From positions 62,001 through 126,000 of the forward strand of contig JNEU01000906.1 in assembly GCA_000697475.1 (NCBI GenBank): DNA of 64,000 nucleotides, given 5' to 3'. The stretch comes from Lichtheimia corymbifera B2541. Lineage: Eukaryota; Mucoromycota; Mucoromycetes; Mucorales; Lichtheimiaceae. Below the pieces are notes generated by a model. The model saw nothing but the letters and a program-made list of their open reading frames with translations. It searched no databases and was not told where the DNA came from. The position numbers and the translations under genes were made by a program. Positions 13,265-28,072 of the stretch are shown here, in pieces (the first letter of the stretch is position 1; each line of letters begins with the position of its first letter).

Positions 13265-14134
13265 ATGGCAGAAAGAGTCTTTGTTATTGGCGGTACGGGC
13301 AATATCGGTGAGCGTGTTGTGCGTCAGTTACTCGAGAACAATGTGCAGGTGACATTATACACGCGATCGCCATCCAAGGCCAAGGCCATGTTTCCCAATG
13401 CTACGATTGTACAAGGCGATTATGAAGATCTGCAACCACTTGGACGTGCACTTGAAGGACACACACGGCTCTTCCTTCTCATTGTTGATTATGGTTGTAT
13501 GGGCCGTCTCAAGGGAGCGATTGCATCTATGGCTTATAGTGCTGGCATACGACAAGTGGTGGATATCTCATCTCTTGCGGTGACACTCCCATGGCGTAGC
13601 TCTTTTCTCGGTCATGCCCATCGGCAAGGTGAAGAAGCCATTCTTGCTAATCCTAACCGCCAAGGCTACTATGTGGCACTACGCCCATCCATGTTTATGT
13701 CCAATCATCTGTGGATCGATGTGCACACTATCAAGAACCAAAATGTGCTGCGACATACAGCAGAGCCTGATGAATTGGAAGGATGGATTTCGCCGAATGA
13801 TATCGCTGATCTTGCTGCTCGAGTGCTTTTGGAACCTGTGGAGAAACATGGCGATGCTGTCTATGAGATGAATGGATGTATATTGACACCCAAAGAACGT
13901 GCAGCAGCTTTCAGCAGGATCCTTGGACGTGAAATTACCTATGAACAAATCACCCCTCAAGAAAAGTACAATTATATGACGCAAACAATGGGTATACCTC
14001 ATTTAATGGCATTGGATCTCGTGGCGTTATTCAAAGGTGTCAACAAACAGTCCATGTGTCTTCCCATTCTGCTTGGCAAGGAACCCGAATCATTTGAAGA
14101 TTACGTGAAGCAACATACGAGTGTATTTGAATAA
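13265..14134 (+). CDS. NmrA-like NAD(P)-binding oxidoreductase/sensor
   Basis: Single exon, 289 residues, a normal length for the NmrA/NAD(P)H-binding branch of atypical short-chain dehydrogenases. The Rossmann signature GGTGNIG lies at residues 9-15, after a hydrophobic first strand, followed by YTRSPSKAKAMF (the NADP-type second-strand region) and QGDYEDLQPL (third strand, as in NmrA-type proteins). DISSLAV, ALRPSMFMSN and a GWISPNDIADLAARVL segment match later family blocks. Members are redox-sensing regulators or isoflavone-reductase/quinone-reductase-like enzymes; the substrate cannot be assigned. Unlike most neighbours it has no introns, which may reflect retroposition or transfer, but nothing else marks it as foreign. 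Confidence 0.88.
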   Translation: MAERVFVIGGTGNIGERVVRQLLENNVQVTLYTRSPSKAKAMFPNATIVQGDYEDLQPLGRALEGHTRLFLLIVDYGCMGRLKGAIASMAYSAGIRQVVDISSLAVTLPWRSSFLGHAHRQGEEAILANPNRQGYYVALRPSMFMSNHLWIDVHTIKNQNVLRHTAEPDELEGWISPNDIADLAARVLLEPVEKHGDAVYEMNGCILTPKERAAAFSRILGREITYEQITPQEKYNYMTQTMGIPHLMALDLVALFKGVNKQSMCLPILLGKEPESFEDYVKQHTSVFE

Positions 14135-14443
14135 ATGGTATTTTGTACATATATCTCTACTACTACAGAATCTGGATAATGTAATGATACACTTTGCATC
14201 GGTGACTTCACGACTCGGCTATTAACGAGTTTCACCGCATGCATATTAAGAAAACGGTGATTGATGGTATAGGTCAAATAGACAATGGACATATAATATT
14301 AAATGCATGATGCATGGTGGGATGGATATATACATGAAGAAGGATTGGATCTCGTGACCGGCAACCTTTGATTTTTTGCTGAGTGTTGAAGGAGACAATC
14401 ACACACCCCCGCTTTTCTTGTTTACTCTTTACAACTTGCACTA
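14135..14443. other. Spacer upstream of QCR10
   Basis: About 310 bp with no coding signal recognised; it should contain the terminator of the NmrA-like gene and the QCR10 promoter. A short C-rich stretch lies about 40 bp before the QCR10 start. Confidence 0.4.
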
Positions 14444-14730
14444 ATGCCTGTCGCCAAGATCGTCACCAACCCCCACTTTGCCTTCATCACTCCCGAGAAG
14501 CTCGTCCGCGTGTAAGTAATGGGAATGCTACATTCGCATCATGGCCGTATCGAGATTACTAAAACACGTTTATTCTTAATAGTGCTCCTTCTCTCGCTAT
14601 CTGGGGTGCTGCTGCCGGTTCCGCTGTTATGTTGCTTGGCTCTGATGTTCCTCTTGTCAAGAAGGATATCTTGTCCCGTATTCCCGTTGTTGGCTCTTAC
14701 TGGGCTGTTCCTGAGGAGAGCTCTGAGTAA
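14444..14730 (+). CDS. QCR10: Cytochrome bc1 complex subunit 10 (QCR10-like)
   Basis: Exons 14444-14511 and 14583-14730 give 71 residues, the size expected for this smallest complex III subunit (yeast Qcr10 is 77). It sits in the mitochondrial inner membrane. The second exon encodes the single membrane span followed by the conserved tail: LAIWGAAAGSAVMLLGSDVP, then VKKDILSRIPVVGSYW. The protein would assemble next to the Rieske protein and stabilise it (family knowledge). Codons are biased as in the other highly expressed genes of this window. A tract rich in TG follows the stop codon. Confidence 0.88.
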
Positions 14731-14994
14731 ATCAGATGTATTCTTTCATCATAGGTATGTGTGTGTGTGGGTGTGGGTGTATGTGGGTCGACCCTTTCAG
14801 GTGGCTATATCCTCTTCCCCAATGATGCATATAACTAACGCGTGTGTGTTTATGTCTCGTAGATCAAAGCATTGAATCAGTTCGGTTTCGGAAATATTGA
14901 AAGCAATTAAAAACGACAACCGGCTTGTTTGTTCATTCCAAACACTGCTATTCTTCTTCACTCGTATTATTATTATTATCTTTTTTTTTTTACC

Positions 14995-16376
14995 ATGATG
15001 TACTTCTGGCTGCTTCTATTATTGCTACTATCGGTTGGGTGGGTGGATGGTCAGAAAACTAAATGTCGCAACATACGCACAACGTTCAATACAACAACAC
15101 ATGGGTGGAAAATGGAATCGAGTCCAGCAGAGACCTTTTCTTTAACGGATGATGGATTACGAATGCATCTTGTACCGCCACCACAATACGAGCGATTGAT
15201 CCATAAAGCAACGAGTAAATATCCTCACCATCATCACAAAGGGAATACTGTGGCTCATTGGATTTCTTGTGGATAGCATTACCGTATAATAGCCATATGG
15301 GTCATGGTCCGACATTGAATTCTACAACCTACATGCATTATGGTCGATTATCAGCGACAATCAAGTCCTCCAAAGTCGGTGGTGCAATCACAGCTGTCAT
15401 CCTCATCAGTGATAGTGGCGACGAGATAGACTTTGAAGTAATTGGATGTAAGTATAATTTTCTTTTGTATTACTATCATCATGGCTGCTGACTCTATTTT
15501 TCTTTTGTAGCTGAGGATCACACTGCACAGTAAGTCGATATTGGCAACTTGATACATTGATTCAGATGCTAAACGAGATATCAAGAACAAACTTCTTTTG
15601 GGGTCACCATCCATTATACACAGTCAATGGCGGATCACATGATATACAGGGCGAAAATGCCTATGATGCATTTCACACATATTCCATCGACTGGCAAGTG
15701 AAATTATGCTATACGTGAGCCAATATGAGCTAAATGAGCCACCCTTTTATAGGAGTCCGGAACGTATTGTATGGGCCGTTGACAATGAAGCCATCCGCAT
15801 AAAGAACAGGGACGAGACATGTGATGATCAAGGCTGCAAATTCCCATCGACACCAGCGTAAGTGTGTATTCTAAAGAAGAATCCTTGCATATCATGCTTA
15901 TTTTGCGGGTTGTTTGTAGACGAATCCAAATCGGCTTTTGGGATGGTAGCTTTGAATTTGGTACAGCAGAATGGTCGCATGGTCCAATTGATGTAAGTAA
16001 ATCAATCCAAAAGGAGTTGTATCCTGTTATACTAATTGCATCTATATAGTGGGAGAAACATGTTGACACACCCATTACATCTTATCTAAAAGAAATCGCC
16101 GTTGAATGCAATCCAGAGTATAACGAGATCGTGCACGAGCTGCCTTCAGATGAAGAAACAGAAACATTGGAACCAAGTTTACCTGGAGAAACCAATGAAA
16201 ATGGATCCAACAGCCCAACAAAATGGAAGCCAAAGCCTGCCGATGGTGAACAACAACAACAACCTCAGGATCCTCAGCAACCAGGAACATCAAAAAGTGG
16301 AGCATCGACCTTTTCACATTTTACTTTAATACCTTTATCTATTATTACATTTACCCTTGCTGTATTGATGGGTTAG
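14995..16376 (+). CDS. GPI-anchored GH16 wall glycosidase/transglycosylase (CRH-like)
   Basis: Seven exons (14995-15214, 15277-15447, 15511-15529, 15586-15693, 15753-15857, 15920-15992, 16050-16376) give 340 residues. A signal peptide (MMYFWLLLLLLLSVGWVDG) opens the protein. The GH16 active-site block GDEIDFEVIG places the nucleophile, helper and acid/base at E123, D125 and E127. AQTNFFWGHH, DWSPERIVWAVD and IGFWDGSFEFGTAEW are further family blocks. A Ser/Pro/Gln-rich stalk and a C-terminal hydrophobic tail after SKSGAS indicate a GPI anchor. Such enzymes cross-link chitin and glucan in the wall. The fourth intron starts with GC (GCAAGT) at 15694; only that junction restores the DW-SPERIVW reading. 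Exon 3 is only 19 nt. Confidence 0.88.
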
Positions 16377-16538
16377 AATACTACCTAGACCGTGTAACGA
16401 TAAAAGAATGGCTGTTTTCAAAATGATCTGTCAATGTCAAGAATGTTGGTGCAATATTCAAAGGCACAATCCACACTGCGCATCCTTTTTCTCCTTTTAC
16501 ACAACCAGTCCATTCCTTTTCACCCATTGTCGCTCGTT

Positions 16539-18596
16539 ATGGAAGTTTACTTTCACTCACCATCGATTGAAACTAACGCTGCTACTACAAAGGAGCACTC
16601 AAAGCCAGCATCAACCACTGAGTCTCCCAACATGGCTACAGCTGAGCCTACAAAGCTGATGAAAACATCCCGTTCCAATAATCGTAGTGCTTGGAAGGCA
16701 TCACTTACACGCATGATTGATTCACAAAGACGAATTGCACCCACTACTACCTCCAACAACAATGATCATGAGCCATTAAAAAAGCAACCTATCAGCCAGA
16801 TAATGAAGCAACGAGCTCTTTATTACTTGGAAAAGAAACCATGGACCACCACCACCACAGCAACAACAACAACAACAACGGCAGATAATTCACCAACCCC
16901 TGCTGCGGTTGTATCATCATTAGCTACACCAGTGACCAAACAACAGCAACATCATCATGGGCAACAACAGCTACGCAATGCAATGGCATGGTTAGGGCGA
17001 TCCTTTCAACGCTTACATACTGCACAAAAATCTAAAGAGCTTTTGCGAGCTGCATTTAAGAGAAATCTATCATTACCAGCACTATCTCATTCGACAGCAT
17101 CAACCATGGAACATACAGCTGACAACATATCTGCCAAAGAGCAAAAGCAAAATGATGATGAAAGTACTGGACGACCTGCCTTTGACCGCGAGCGTAATGC
17201 TCATATTGAGAGGTAAGGTTTGACATGCGCTGCTATGCCTTCCTTGCGCTCTAATTGATGGTGTTTCAGCGAATTGAAACCTGGTACTCGAATCATTCAT
17301 TGCAAAGGTAAAATTAAATGGGGGAATGGTGTTATCGCCAAGAACGAAGAAATGGTTAATGGTATGCTTGGATAGTATTACAGCTTATCAATCTTTCATC
17401 CAACAAAAGTAAGTAAGCACTATAATATAGGCAATCATGTCATTATACTGATTCAAACCACTTTTTTTTACAAAGCTCGTCATTATCAGGTGGATGTGCG
17501 TATGAATGGAGTTAGCCAAACGATGGTGCATGGAACGCTGAGCAAATCATCCAAAAACAGCAGTTGCACTGCAGAACCATCATCTGTATTCCCAATGTAA
17601 GTGGTGATCACGAGGTGTCAAGGGATGAACATGACATGGTGACACACATCTGCCGCATAGCCACGTGTGTACTGAGGATGAATCAGATGGTCCATTTGAA
17701 TTGGAATTCGTGGTCAGTAAACGCCATGGGCACAAGGGTATCATTGGAAGAATCGCATCAAAGACTACGGCGGTGGTGGGCGTAGGTCATATCTCTTCGC
17801 ATGATATGCCTCATTTTGCTCGAGCCGGAACACGACACGTGAAACGATGCAAGCTTTCCAACCCAAATAGAATCCGAGGATGGGATTTGGATTTAACACT
17901 GGAGTTGGTGTGTGAGCAAGTTGTAGGAGGATCAGCCATCGTGCCCCAAAATCGAGCGCCATGGACGTATTACACCTATGCCTCGGGGTTATCGGATCTA
18001 GCAGTGGAGGACGATGACGACAGGGAATGTGATGCTGCGTCACTAGAGACTGCACAAGCTCATTGCACAGCCGGAGATTATCTCACTTTTTATATCCATG
18101 GACGATCTTTCCCGGTAAGCCATAGTATGAAAAAAAAAGTTGATTATAACAGGGGACTAAACATAAGGGAATGACATAGACATGGGAGCGATACTGGGTA
18201 GTGCTAAAGCAAGATAGCTTGTTGCTGCATGACTTTTCTTATGGCGAGCAACGAGGACCTGCATATGAAATCTCACTCAACGCCATTGAGCGAGTAGCAA
18301 GACCCACTTTGGATGAACAAGATAGGATTTGTTTGGGACGTACACATGGATTAGTACTTCAAGTGGATCCAAAATGGTTACCACAACAACAACAACAACC
18401 TGCTGCTGATGATGATGATGAGTCGCCGACAGCAAGAGCACAGCAGGAGGAGGAGGAGGCGGCCATTGATGAAGGTAAAATCTTCCTCTATGCAGACAAT
18501 GCTACCCATGCTCTTTATTGGCGACGTTCTCTCGCCGGCCATGACAAAAGTGATAATGCTACACATAATTCAATCCACACCCGATTCTTATGGTGA
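16539..18596 (+). CDS. PH-domain protein, anillin/Bud4-like layout
   Basis: Exons 16539-17212, 17270-17361, 17476-17596, 17661-18114 and 18180-18596 give 585 residues. The first 220 or so residues are disordered (Thr, Gln, Ser) with basic helices. The middle (about 225-420) is a beta-rich block starting GTRIIHCKGKIKWGNGV and including FELEFVVSKRHGHKGIIGR, with the look of an anillin-homology/C2-like fold. The C-terminal part is a pleckstrin-homology domain: GDYLTFYIHGRSFP, then, exactly over the last intron, TWERYWVVLKQDSLLLHDF, then GKIFLYADNATHALYWRRSL. The PH call is firm; the anillin comparison rests on order and appearance only. By analogy it could link septins or actin to the membrane during division. 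It starts 160 bp after the GH16 gene. Confidence 0.78.
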
Positions 18597-18741
18597 TCCT
18601 ATATCGTTTGAAGCAATAAAATCGAAGCGTGATCCTAAATCGCTCAAAGTGAAAAATTTGCTGGATGCTGCGGCGAACTCTTTCCTTAAAACCAACTCCC
18701 TTCTTTATTCTCTTCCTTATTCCTTTTTCTTTTACCGAATA

Positions 18742-21012
<2,271 letters not shown>

Positions 21013-21561
21013 ACGAAGAACGGGATGACGGGATGCGTGCTTTCCCAGTCCTTTTCTATAGTTTAAAAAAAAAAAGAAATCCCTTATCAAAAAAGTCCTG
21101 TCTTTCTCTTCTTTATCACGCGCATCTCATCCATCAACCCATTCATTCCATGTCTTTTTTTCACCTCCATTGGTATCCTTTTTTCCGCACATTTATGTAT
21201 AGAATTTTTCCCCTTTCATTGTTAAATGGAAAAGAGAGAATTAAATCAATTTAATGCAAACAAAGGATGGTTTCCATGGTTACATGCTTCAAATTGCTGC
21301 AATGACTGAATTCAAAGAGTTATGTACTGCGTTGTAGAAGATTTTACAGATGCCTTTATATTGTTGGGTATGGTTCGATACAGGTAATAGCTTGATAGGG
21401 GCAAATAAGAGGCGTTCCATGTAAGAGAGAATCGCTAAGCTGATAGTAGCATCGAGTATAAGGATAATATATACAGGCTAGAATACAAAATGAAAGAAGG
21501 AAAAAGACTATCTACATCCAATTGGGAGCTCGACACAACGATTGAGGAGAGGTCGCTAAGA
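21013..21561. other. Convergent 3' spacer
   Basis: About 550 bp between the ends of the DED1 and amino-acid transporter genes. It contains an A11-type run at about 21065-21075 and AT-rich stretches consistent with two 3' ends. No gene was recognised. Confidence 0.5.
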
Positions 21562-22993
21562 TCATTTATATGCTTCGATCAATCCTTCAATGGAATCCTT
21601 AGTACCGAAGATAAGGCCTACAATGCCTAACACAGCAATGAGTGCGCACCAGGCGAGTTCATAGATGGGCTTATTGCGTACACCAGTGAGCTTGAGATAG
21701 AATACGACGGGGAAGATGAAAATCAATCCACAGTTGGCGAAGGATCCAATAAGACCCATAAGCAAGTCAAAGTGAGGCACAAAGCATGCGACAACACCAA
21801 CAATGACGATAACAATAATACGTAGAATAGCACGAAGAATGAATTCCTTCACACGGCCAAGCTTTTCGACTGTGATGCCAAGCATGTCTTCAAGATCGAG
21901 AGCGAATGAGGTGCACAAGAGTGGACTGGCTGTGAGCACGTGAGCTGTCATGAGCACAATGGCGATTGTCTTTGGAACACCATCGGGAATGCTGTCATAC
22001 ACGGGACTTGCCACATTGACACCATAGACGTAATAACCGGGAATAGCGGTCAAGAAATAGAGGCATGCACATGTACCAAGACCTGCAGCTGCGACCTTTG
22101 GCCAATCTTGTGGGCGACGCATGGATGCTTCCACGTGAGAATAAATAACGTTGCCACCATAGCTGAATGCAATTGTTGACAATGCAATAGGGAATTGATT
22201 CCAAATAACAGGGTCGTGATGTACAGGGCCGACATCTTTTTGATCGATACAAGCGACGACAAGAACAATGATCACCGTAACAGCCGTTGACAATGAACCA
22301 AATGCACTCATCAAGGCGGTTTCTTTCATGTTTTTAAGCAATACAAGTGGGATGGCGATGATGGCACATGATACGATCGTCCATGGAAGTGGACCAATTG
22401 CACCGGGGGTGTTTTTACACAGTTCCTGAAGATTGGCGCCCGACAATACCATGTATAAAACTGGCACACCAAGAAGAAGCCATGCGTTAAAGAAAAAGGT
22501 GATCCAGCCACCTATGGCGCCAAATGATGCTGTAGCCACATCTTTGTAACAAGACAATCGTCGGTCACCCTTTGCATATAAACATCGTACCAAGATAATA
22601 GCGGTATACTAGAGAAAAAAAGAAAATGAAACCGTTTAGGATTTATACGACCCGCGGAACAGCGAAAAAAAGAATTACCGTGGACATGAGCAAGGCAAGA
22701 ACAAGGATGAAAATACCAATCCAACCACCTTGAGCCAATGCATGTGGCAAGCCCAAAGTACCAGTGCCAGCAATGACACAAACAACATTATAGTATGCAT
22801 AAGTAGAAGAGGCACCTTTGCTACGATCTACGTCTTTGAAATCCGTGCCGTAATCATATTCGCCTTTAAAAAAGATAGGTTAGCTAACCATGATTATCAT
22901 CAAGATCAATAAAGATGACTCACCATCATGATGGACAATCGAGGACGCATACTCAATTGAGCCATTGCCGCCCTTTTCTTTGTAAATTGACAT
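21562..22993 (-). CDS. AAAP-family amino-acid transporter (Avt-like)
   Basis: Exons 22993-22924, 22863-22679 and 22608-21562 give 433 residues, the usual family size. The first 35 or so residues are cytosolic and charged; the AAAP entry motif follows as YNVVCVIAGTGTLGLPHALA, then WIGIFILVLALLMS and about nine further hydrophobic helices up to GIVGLIFG near the end. This pattern is that of vacuolar/plasma-membrane amino-acid permeases (Avt1 and the vesicular inhibitory amino-acid transporter group), which exchange amino acids for protons. Substrate and direction cannot be read from the sequence. Both introns fall before the fourth helix. The gene converges on DED1 and diverges from the Pbp1 gene. 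Confidence 0.92.
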
Positions 22994-24673
22994 CTGGAAA
23001 TAGAGGTCACAGCTGTAATGTACGGGTGCCGAATCTCACAAAAATACCCGCCCTTTTATACTTGAGGGTGGTTCCAGGGAAAATTTGATGGTTGCACCGA
23101 GTATCCTTGGCAGCTTATTGAACCAGGTAAAAAAAGCATTAACCCCGTTTCCAAACACGTATCAAGCGGAGTAGTAGTAAAGATCAAAGAGATTTTTTCC
23201 CCACACTTATTCTCACGATCAGTATTGGCCCCCCACTGGAGTGTGTATGGTAGCATACAAAAAAAGACAAAATATCGACCATCCATTCGTTAGATGACGT
23301 ATCGAATTTGACATGACTTGTTTTCATCAAGTCCTCAGCTAAAAAGTATTCTCGCCATGTCGGATCAACACGGATATAGGTTGCACGAAGGCTATTCAAT
23401 GGCGGAACACAATAATAAAACCTGGTGATAAGATAGCAGACCACGCACGCAGCGTCACACATCGTAATAACTTTTGTGCATAGCAAATATGTTGCATGAA
23501 ACATGATCCTTGTGAGGTGGTGTGGTAACTGTAAAAAGTCTAATTTACTGATGGGGACAACATGCAATGATGTTTGATGATGCTGCGCACATACTTGTCC
23601 CAGAAAGTCAAATGATATTTCTCACGCAAGAGCTGCACCCTTCCTCTTTTAAAGGTCGCAGAGCACGGGTCCTTCCGTGACAGACGTGGGAAGAAACGTT
23701 GATAGGATATTGGCCACCCCAACATCAACAAAAACAAAAAGATGCGTGTGTTCAAGATGTGGCTAAGTATCTTTGCTGAATAATACTTGTGTCTCATTTG
23801 TCCCTGAATGTCAGGGTGGGATTTCACATTCCTGTTGTTGTTTCCATGCAACATCAGAAATGGGACATGGGATGATGACTACTACGACGACGATGAAGAA
23901 TACTGCCTAATATAGTCCTTTACTACGACTACCTATGAGATGTTAAAGGAAGGAACACAGAATATTACTCATATCTCTCACATGTACATAAATTGGAACG
24001 TGTTCACGAGCACTCGTTAATAGGCATTGCTATAATACTCAATCCGGAATGCTGAATGCATCACTTGCCATTATTCCCATATCGGGTGATCGTACAAGCT
24101 ATTGGTTGAATCAGCAGTCGCCTCGTGGAGTGTCACTATTATTACTAGTATACTCTCTACCCGCACACGTCATAGGCTCTTTTTCTCTTTTTAACATGCA
24201 TGATTGGGCAAAAAGCCATTGATGAGTTGGGGCTGAATATATCACTCTTTATGCAAAATTATTCCAATAGTACAAATAAACGGTAGAGTGTGATGGAGGA
24301 GGATCATTGTTATATAGAGAGTGTGTAGGGATCATTCATTATTCAACAAGACAATGAGGATGTGAATACACTAACAAGAACCAAACATTATCCTATAAAG
24401 GAGATATATTCATTGAGGGAAGTTGCATGACTCCAAGTGTGGCGGGTTGACGTTCCGAGTGCAAGAGAAAGAAAGCGAGCCTTGACCAACAGCGGAGAGA
24501 AAGGAACAGTTGAGCCGTTTATTCCCAACAGCTCTCCAACATCTTCTTGATCGATTGCAAATCTACGTCAACAGCTTGACTCTTTTGGTTGTCGACCACT
24601 TTATCTTTATTCTTTCGTTTGAAACAACCTCTGTTCACCAACACCTTTTACACCATCTCACTTTTCCACAAAC
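22994..24673. other. Divergent promoter spacer
   Basis: About 1.7 kb between the amino-acid transporter and Pbp1 starts. Reading frames here are short and overlap on both strands without family resemblance. A run of CGACGA triplets occurs at about 23884-23893. No RNA gene was recognised. Confidence 0.5.
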
Positions 24674-27600
24674 ATGTCGCTGACCAACTCACGACATTCA
24701 TCCGCGAGAAAGGATTTTGGCCATCCCAAGCAAAATCAAAGGTAAAGACACGATTAAATATGGGTTCATGGACAAGAGGAAACGGCCATTTATCTTATAT
24801 GCTCAACTTAGTCGCGGGAGTAACAAAAAGTGGCCCAACAGCAACCGTGGAGGAAGTACAAGTGGCAGCCATGGTCACGCCAATACAACGTCGTCAACAG
24901 CAGCAGCACCACCAGCACCACCAAAGACGATTGAACCATTGGAAGATGCTGAAACAGCACGTATGATGCATGATCGTATGCTATTTTTGCTTGCCAATTT
25001 GACGGTAAGATTCTGAAGATGGGATGCGTAAAAAGACCAGAAGCATGATGGGGAACTAAGGATATGATTCATCTAGGGCAGTGCGGTTCAGGTTACTGTC
25101 AAGAATGGAACAAAGTTTGAAGGCATCTTTCATGGAGCATCTACTGAAGGTGATCTCGGGATCGCTCTCAAACATGCACGCAAGATCTACGACCCTGCAG
25201 CTCCCAAAACTGATAAACAGAAGGTCAATCCATATCCTGTCAAGCCCTCCATGTTGATTATGGGCAAAGATGTCGTCGAGATTAGTTGCATGGATACGGA
25301 TCTGACAGCAGGTGATCAGGAAAAGAATAGTGAGTATTATATGCAATGAGCTTGTTGGGGTAGGAAAAAAAGTCTAATGCAATGATGCATTCGTAGCATT
25401 CAAGACTGATGCGGATATCAGTGGAAAACTCGAGATCAAAGAGCGTGAATTGCATCGATGGAATCCTGAAGCACATGTCAGTGAGGGCGAATTACTTGGA
25501 TCATTGGAAGAACAAACATCAACTGTGGATGGATCATGGGATCAATTTGCTGCCAATGAAAAGCTTTTTGGCTTGACAACCGATTTTGATGAAGAATTAT
25601 ATACGACACGTTTGGATCGTTCAGCACCTGATTATAAGGAACGTGAAAGATGGGCCATTGAAAAAGCAAACGAGATTCAAAAGGTAAGACTTGATCGATG
25701 AATTCTATTCATCCTCTAATATTTTTCTCGTATAGTCTGCGACTAGCAATGTTCACGTGATGGAAGAGCGTGGTTTGATTGTGGATGACAGCGGGATGGA
25801 TGAGGAAGATCGGTATGGTGCGGTGGTGCGTGACGTCAATCCCAACAAGTATACACCTCCGGCTTTGCGAAAGCAGCTTCGTACCGAGTCATCATCCAAA
25901 AAGGAAGCTGCTGCTACAGAAGGCGGCAAGACCGAGAAAGCTGCAGATGCTACAACCGCTTTGCATCATCTCAAGATATCCAACCTTCCAAAAGGTGGTA
26001 CAGCTACACGATCACCTGTTGCAAACTTGCCTACTTCACGTCAACATGCAACTGACAAGGTGAGGGGGAAAAATATGTGTGATATACATGATGGGTGTCT
26101 AATAGTTCCTTCTTTAATAGAAGTCTGCAGATGGACAATCGAAACATATTGAGGCTGAAGTTGCCAACACATTTCGTGCATTTGCCATACAAGAGAAAGA
26201 CAAGCTCCATGCAAAGAAACAAGCGATCAAAAAGAAGGAATTCGATGATTTGATGCAATTCCACCAAACGTTCAAGCTCAAGTTCCCAGTACCTACAGAT
26301 ATTGTTCCTCTTCTTTCAGCTGGCAAGAAACCAACATCACCAGGATCAGATGACAAGTCTCCGACCGATAAACAAGAGAGCATTACAGAGGAAGAAAAGA
26401 AAGCTGAGGAACAACAACAGGCAGAATCCAGCTCCAAACAAAGCACTGCAGCAGCTGCTGGAGAAAAGAGCACTGACAAGACGACTACTACAGCAAAGAG
26501 TGAAAAGTCTTCTGCAGAAGCCAACAAGCCTGCCAAATCCACATTCAAATTCAATGTTAAGGCCACTGAATTCAAACCAAACCCGACAGCACCAGCATTT
26601 GTTCCTGTAAGCTTTTTTTAGGATGAAAAGGAGGATGATGTATGTGTATATTGATGGGGGAAAATGATATAGGGTGCCAAGCCTGCTGCTGGTGGAAGTT
26701 CTCCATTTTTCGCTGGACGTCAATTGAAGAAGGGCGCGGCAGCTGAACCTCTTACATTAACCGAAGCTTTTCGTCCACCTTTTGCTAAGGGCAAGGAGCC
26801 AGTGGCACCTAATTCAGTCGGTAAGGAAAGAAGGGAACCGCGTATGAGAGCAAGGAGACATGAACCTTAACGTGAGCCACTCGATATAGGTCCAACATGG
26901 CCATTTGGTACCAAGCAATATCGACTCCAATTTAATCAATACTCGGCATATGAAGAAGACATGTACGCTGGGTATGGTTCACCTGGTTATCCATACGGTT
27001 ATCCTCAATATCGCTATCCACCAGTATGTATCCTTCTGAATAATAGGCTATTGTTCCATTGATCAGCATGCTGATGAGCGTTTCTTTTTTTAGCAATACG
27101 TGCAAGGAATGCCTCCCATGCCACAGCAAGGAGGTCATCCATACATGAGTCCTCAAGTAAGCTTTTTTTAACGATGTAATTCAAGGAGACGCTTACATTG
27201 ATCTTTTTTTGAAGTTTGTTCAAAACGTGCCTTTTACTGCGGCACCCGTTCCTCATGGTGCACCTTCAGCTGTCGCCTATAGTCCTCAAATGGCCAATGT
27301 TTCTCCTCGTAAGTCTCTCTTTTTTTAATACCAAAGGTTGTCATGGAACATGTGCTCAATGTCATTATATAGACGGTTCACCCTATATGCAAAACTTTTC
27401 CTCACCGCAACGATCACCCATCCCTCCTCACGGTGCACCCCCTCAACCTGTTTACCAATATCAAGGCGCTGGTCCTCATGGTACATGCGATGAATCGGAA
27501 AAGTAATACATGGTATTGATATATCTGCGACTATCTTTAGGTGCTCCAGTCATGATGACATCTGGTCCAGGCCAAGTGATGGTACAAATGCCAGTGATGG

Positions 27601-27767
27601 ACTACAATCAGGCCCCATACCCCTATCCGCAACAGCAGCAACAACCTCAACCTCAACCACAACATCCCGAACAAACGCAAACCTCCACACCCTGTAAGTT
27701 CTCTTGATATGATCACGTTACTGCTGCCCCACTCACACCAAATATTATAGCTACCACCAACGAATAG
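24674..27767 (+). CDS. PBP1: Ataxin-2 / Pbp1 homologue (poly(A)-binding-protein-binding protein)
   Basis: Thirteen exons (24674-24741, 24812-25004, 25077-25329, 25397-25683, 25736-26059, 26121-26606, 26673-26820, 26890-27023, 27094-27156, 27215-27308, 27373-27480, 27541-27693, 27751-27767) give 775 residues with every phase consistent. The protein regulates poly(A)-tail length, stress granules and TORC1. Order: an N-terminal basic Ser/Gly linker; Lsm-type SM-ATX fold from RMMHDRMLFLLANLTGS through TKFEGIFHGAS; LsmAD with WNPEAHVSEGELLGSL and DEELYTTRLDRSAPDYKERE; Lys/Glu-rich low complexity; a PAM2-like motif FKFNVKATEFKP for binding the PABP MLLE domain; and a Pro/Gln/Tyr-rich prion-like tail. 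The many small 3' exons encode that tail. The last exon is only 17 nt. Confidence 0.94.
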
Positions 27768-28072
27768 TCCGCATCATTTACCGAAGCTTGATATGCAGTT
27801 TTGGGACATGTGAAAAAATAAAAAGGGTTATTATCACACCCCAAATGCGTGTTTTGTGAGCTGGGATGCAACAAAGTTAGGCCCTTGTACTGCTTGTAAA
27901 TTGTGTGGGATCCTGTTATCGAGAAGGCCTAGAATGCGAGATTAGAGAGAGAGGTGCATGAGATCAACCCAACTCCGCGTTGGCATGTCTATAAAAGCTG
28001 AAACGACCTATTGTTTGTTTGTCTTTTTCGTTTTTCAACATTCAGTGTCCAAACCCCCTTCTTCCTTCCTTC
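27768..28072. other. Spacer upstream of the secreted acidic protein
   Basis: About 305 bp with no coding signal recognised. A TATAAAAG element at about 27990 lies about 80 bp before the next start and is a plausible TATA box. Confidence 0.5.

Noticed and set aside
21372..21384. B-box-like GGTTCGATAC suggesting a tRNA
   Set aside because: No A box, no T-arm stem and no acceptor pairing around it.
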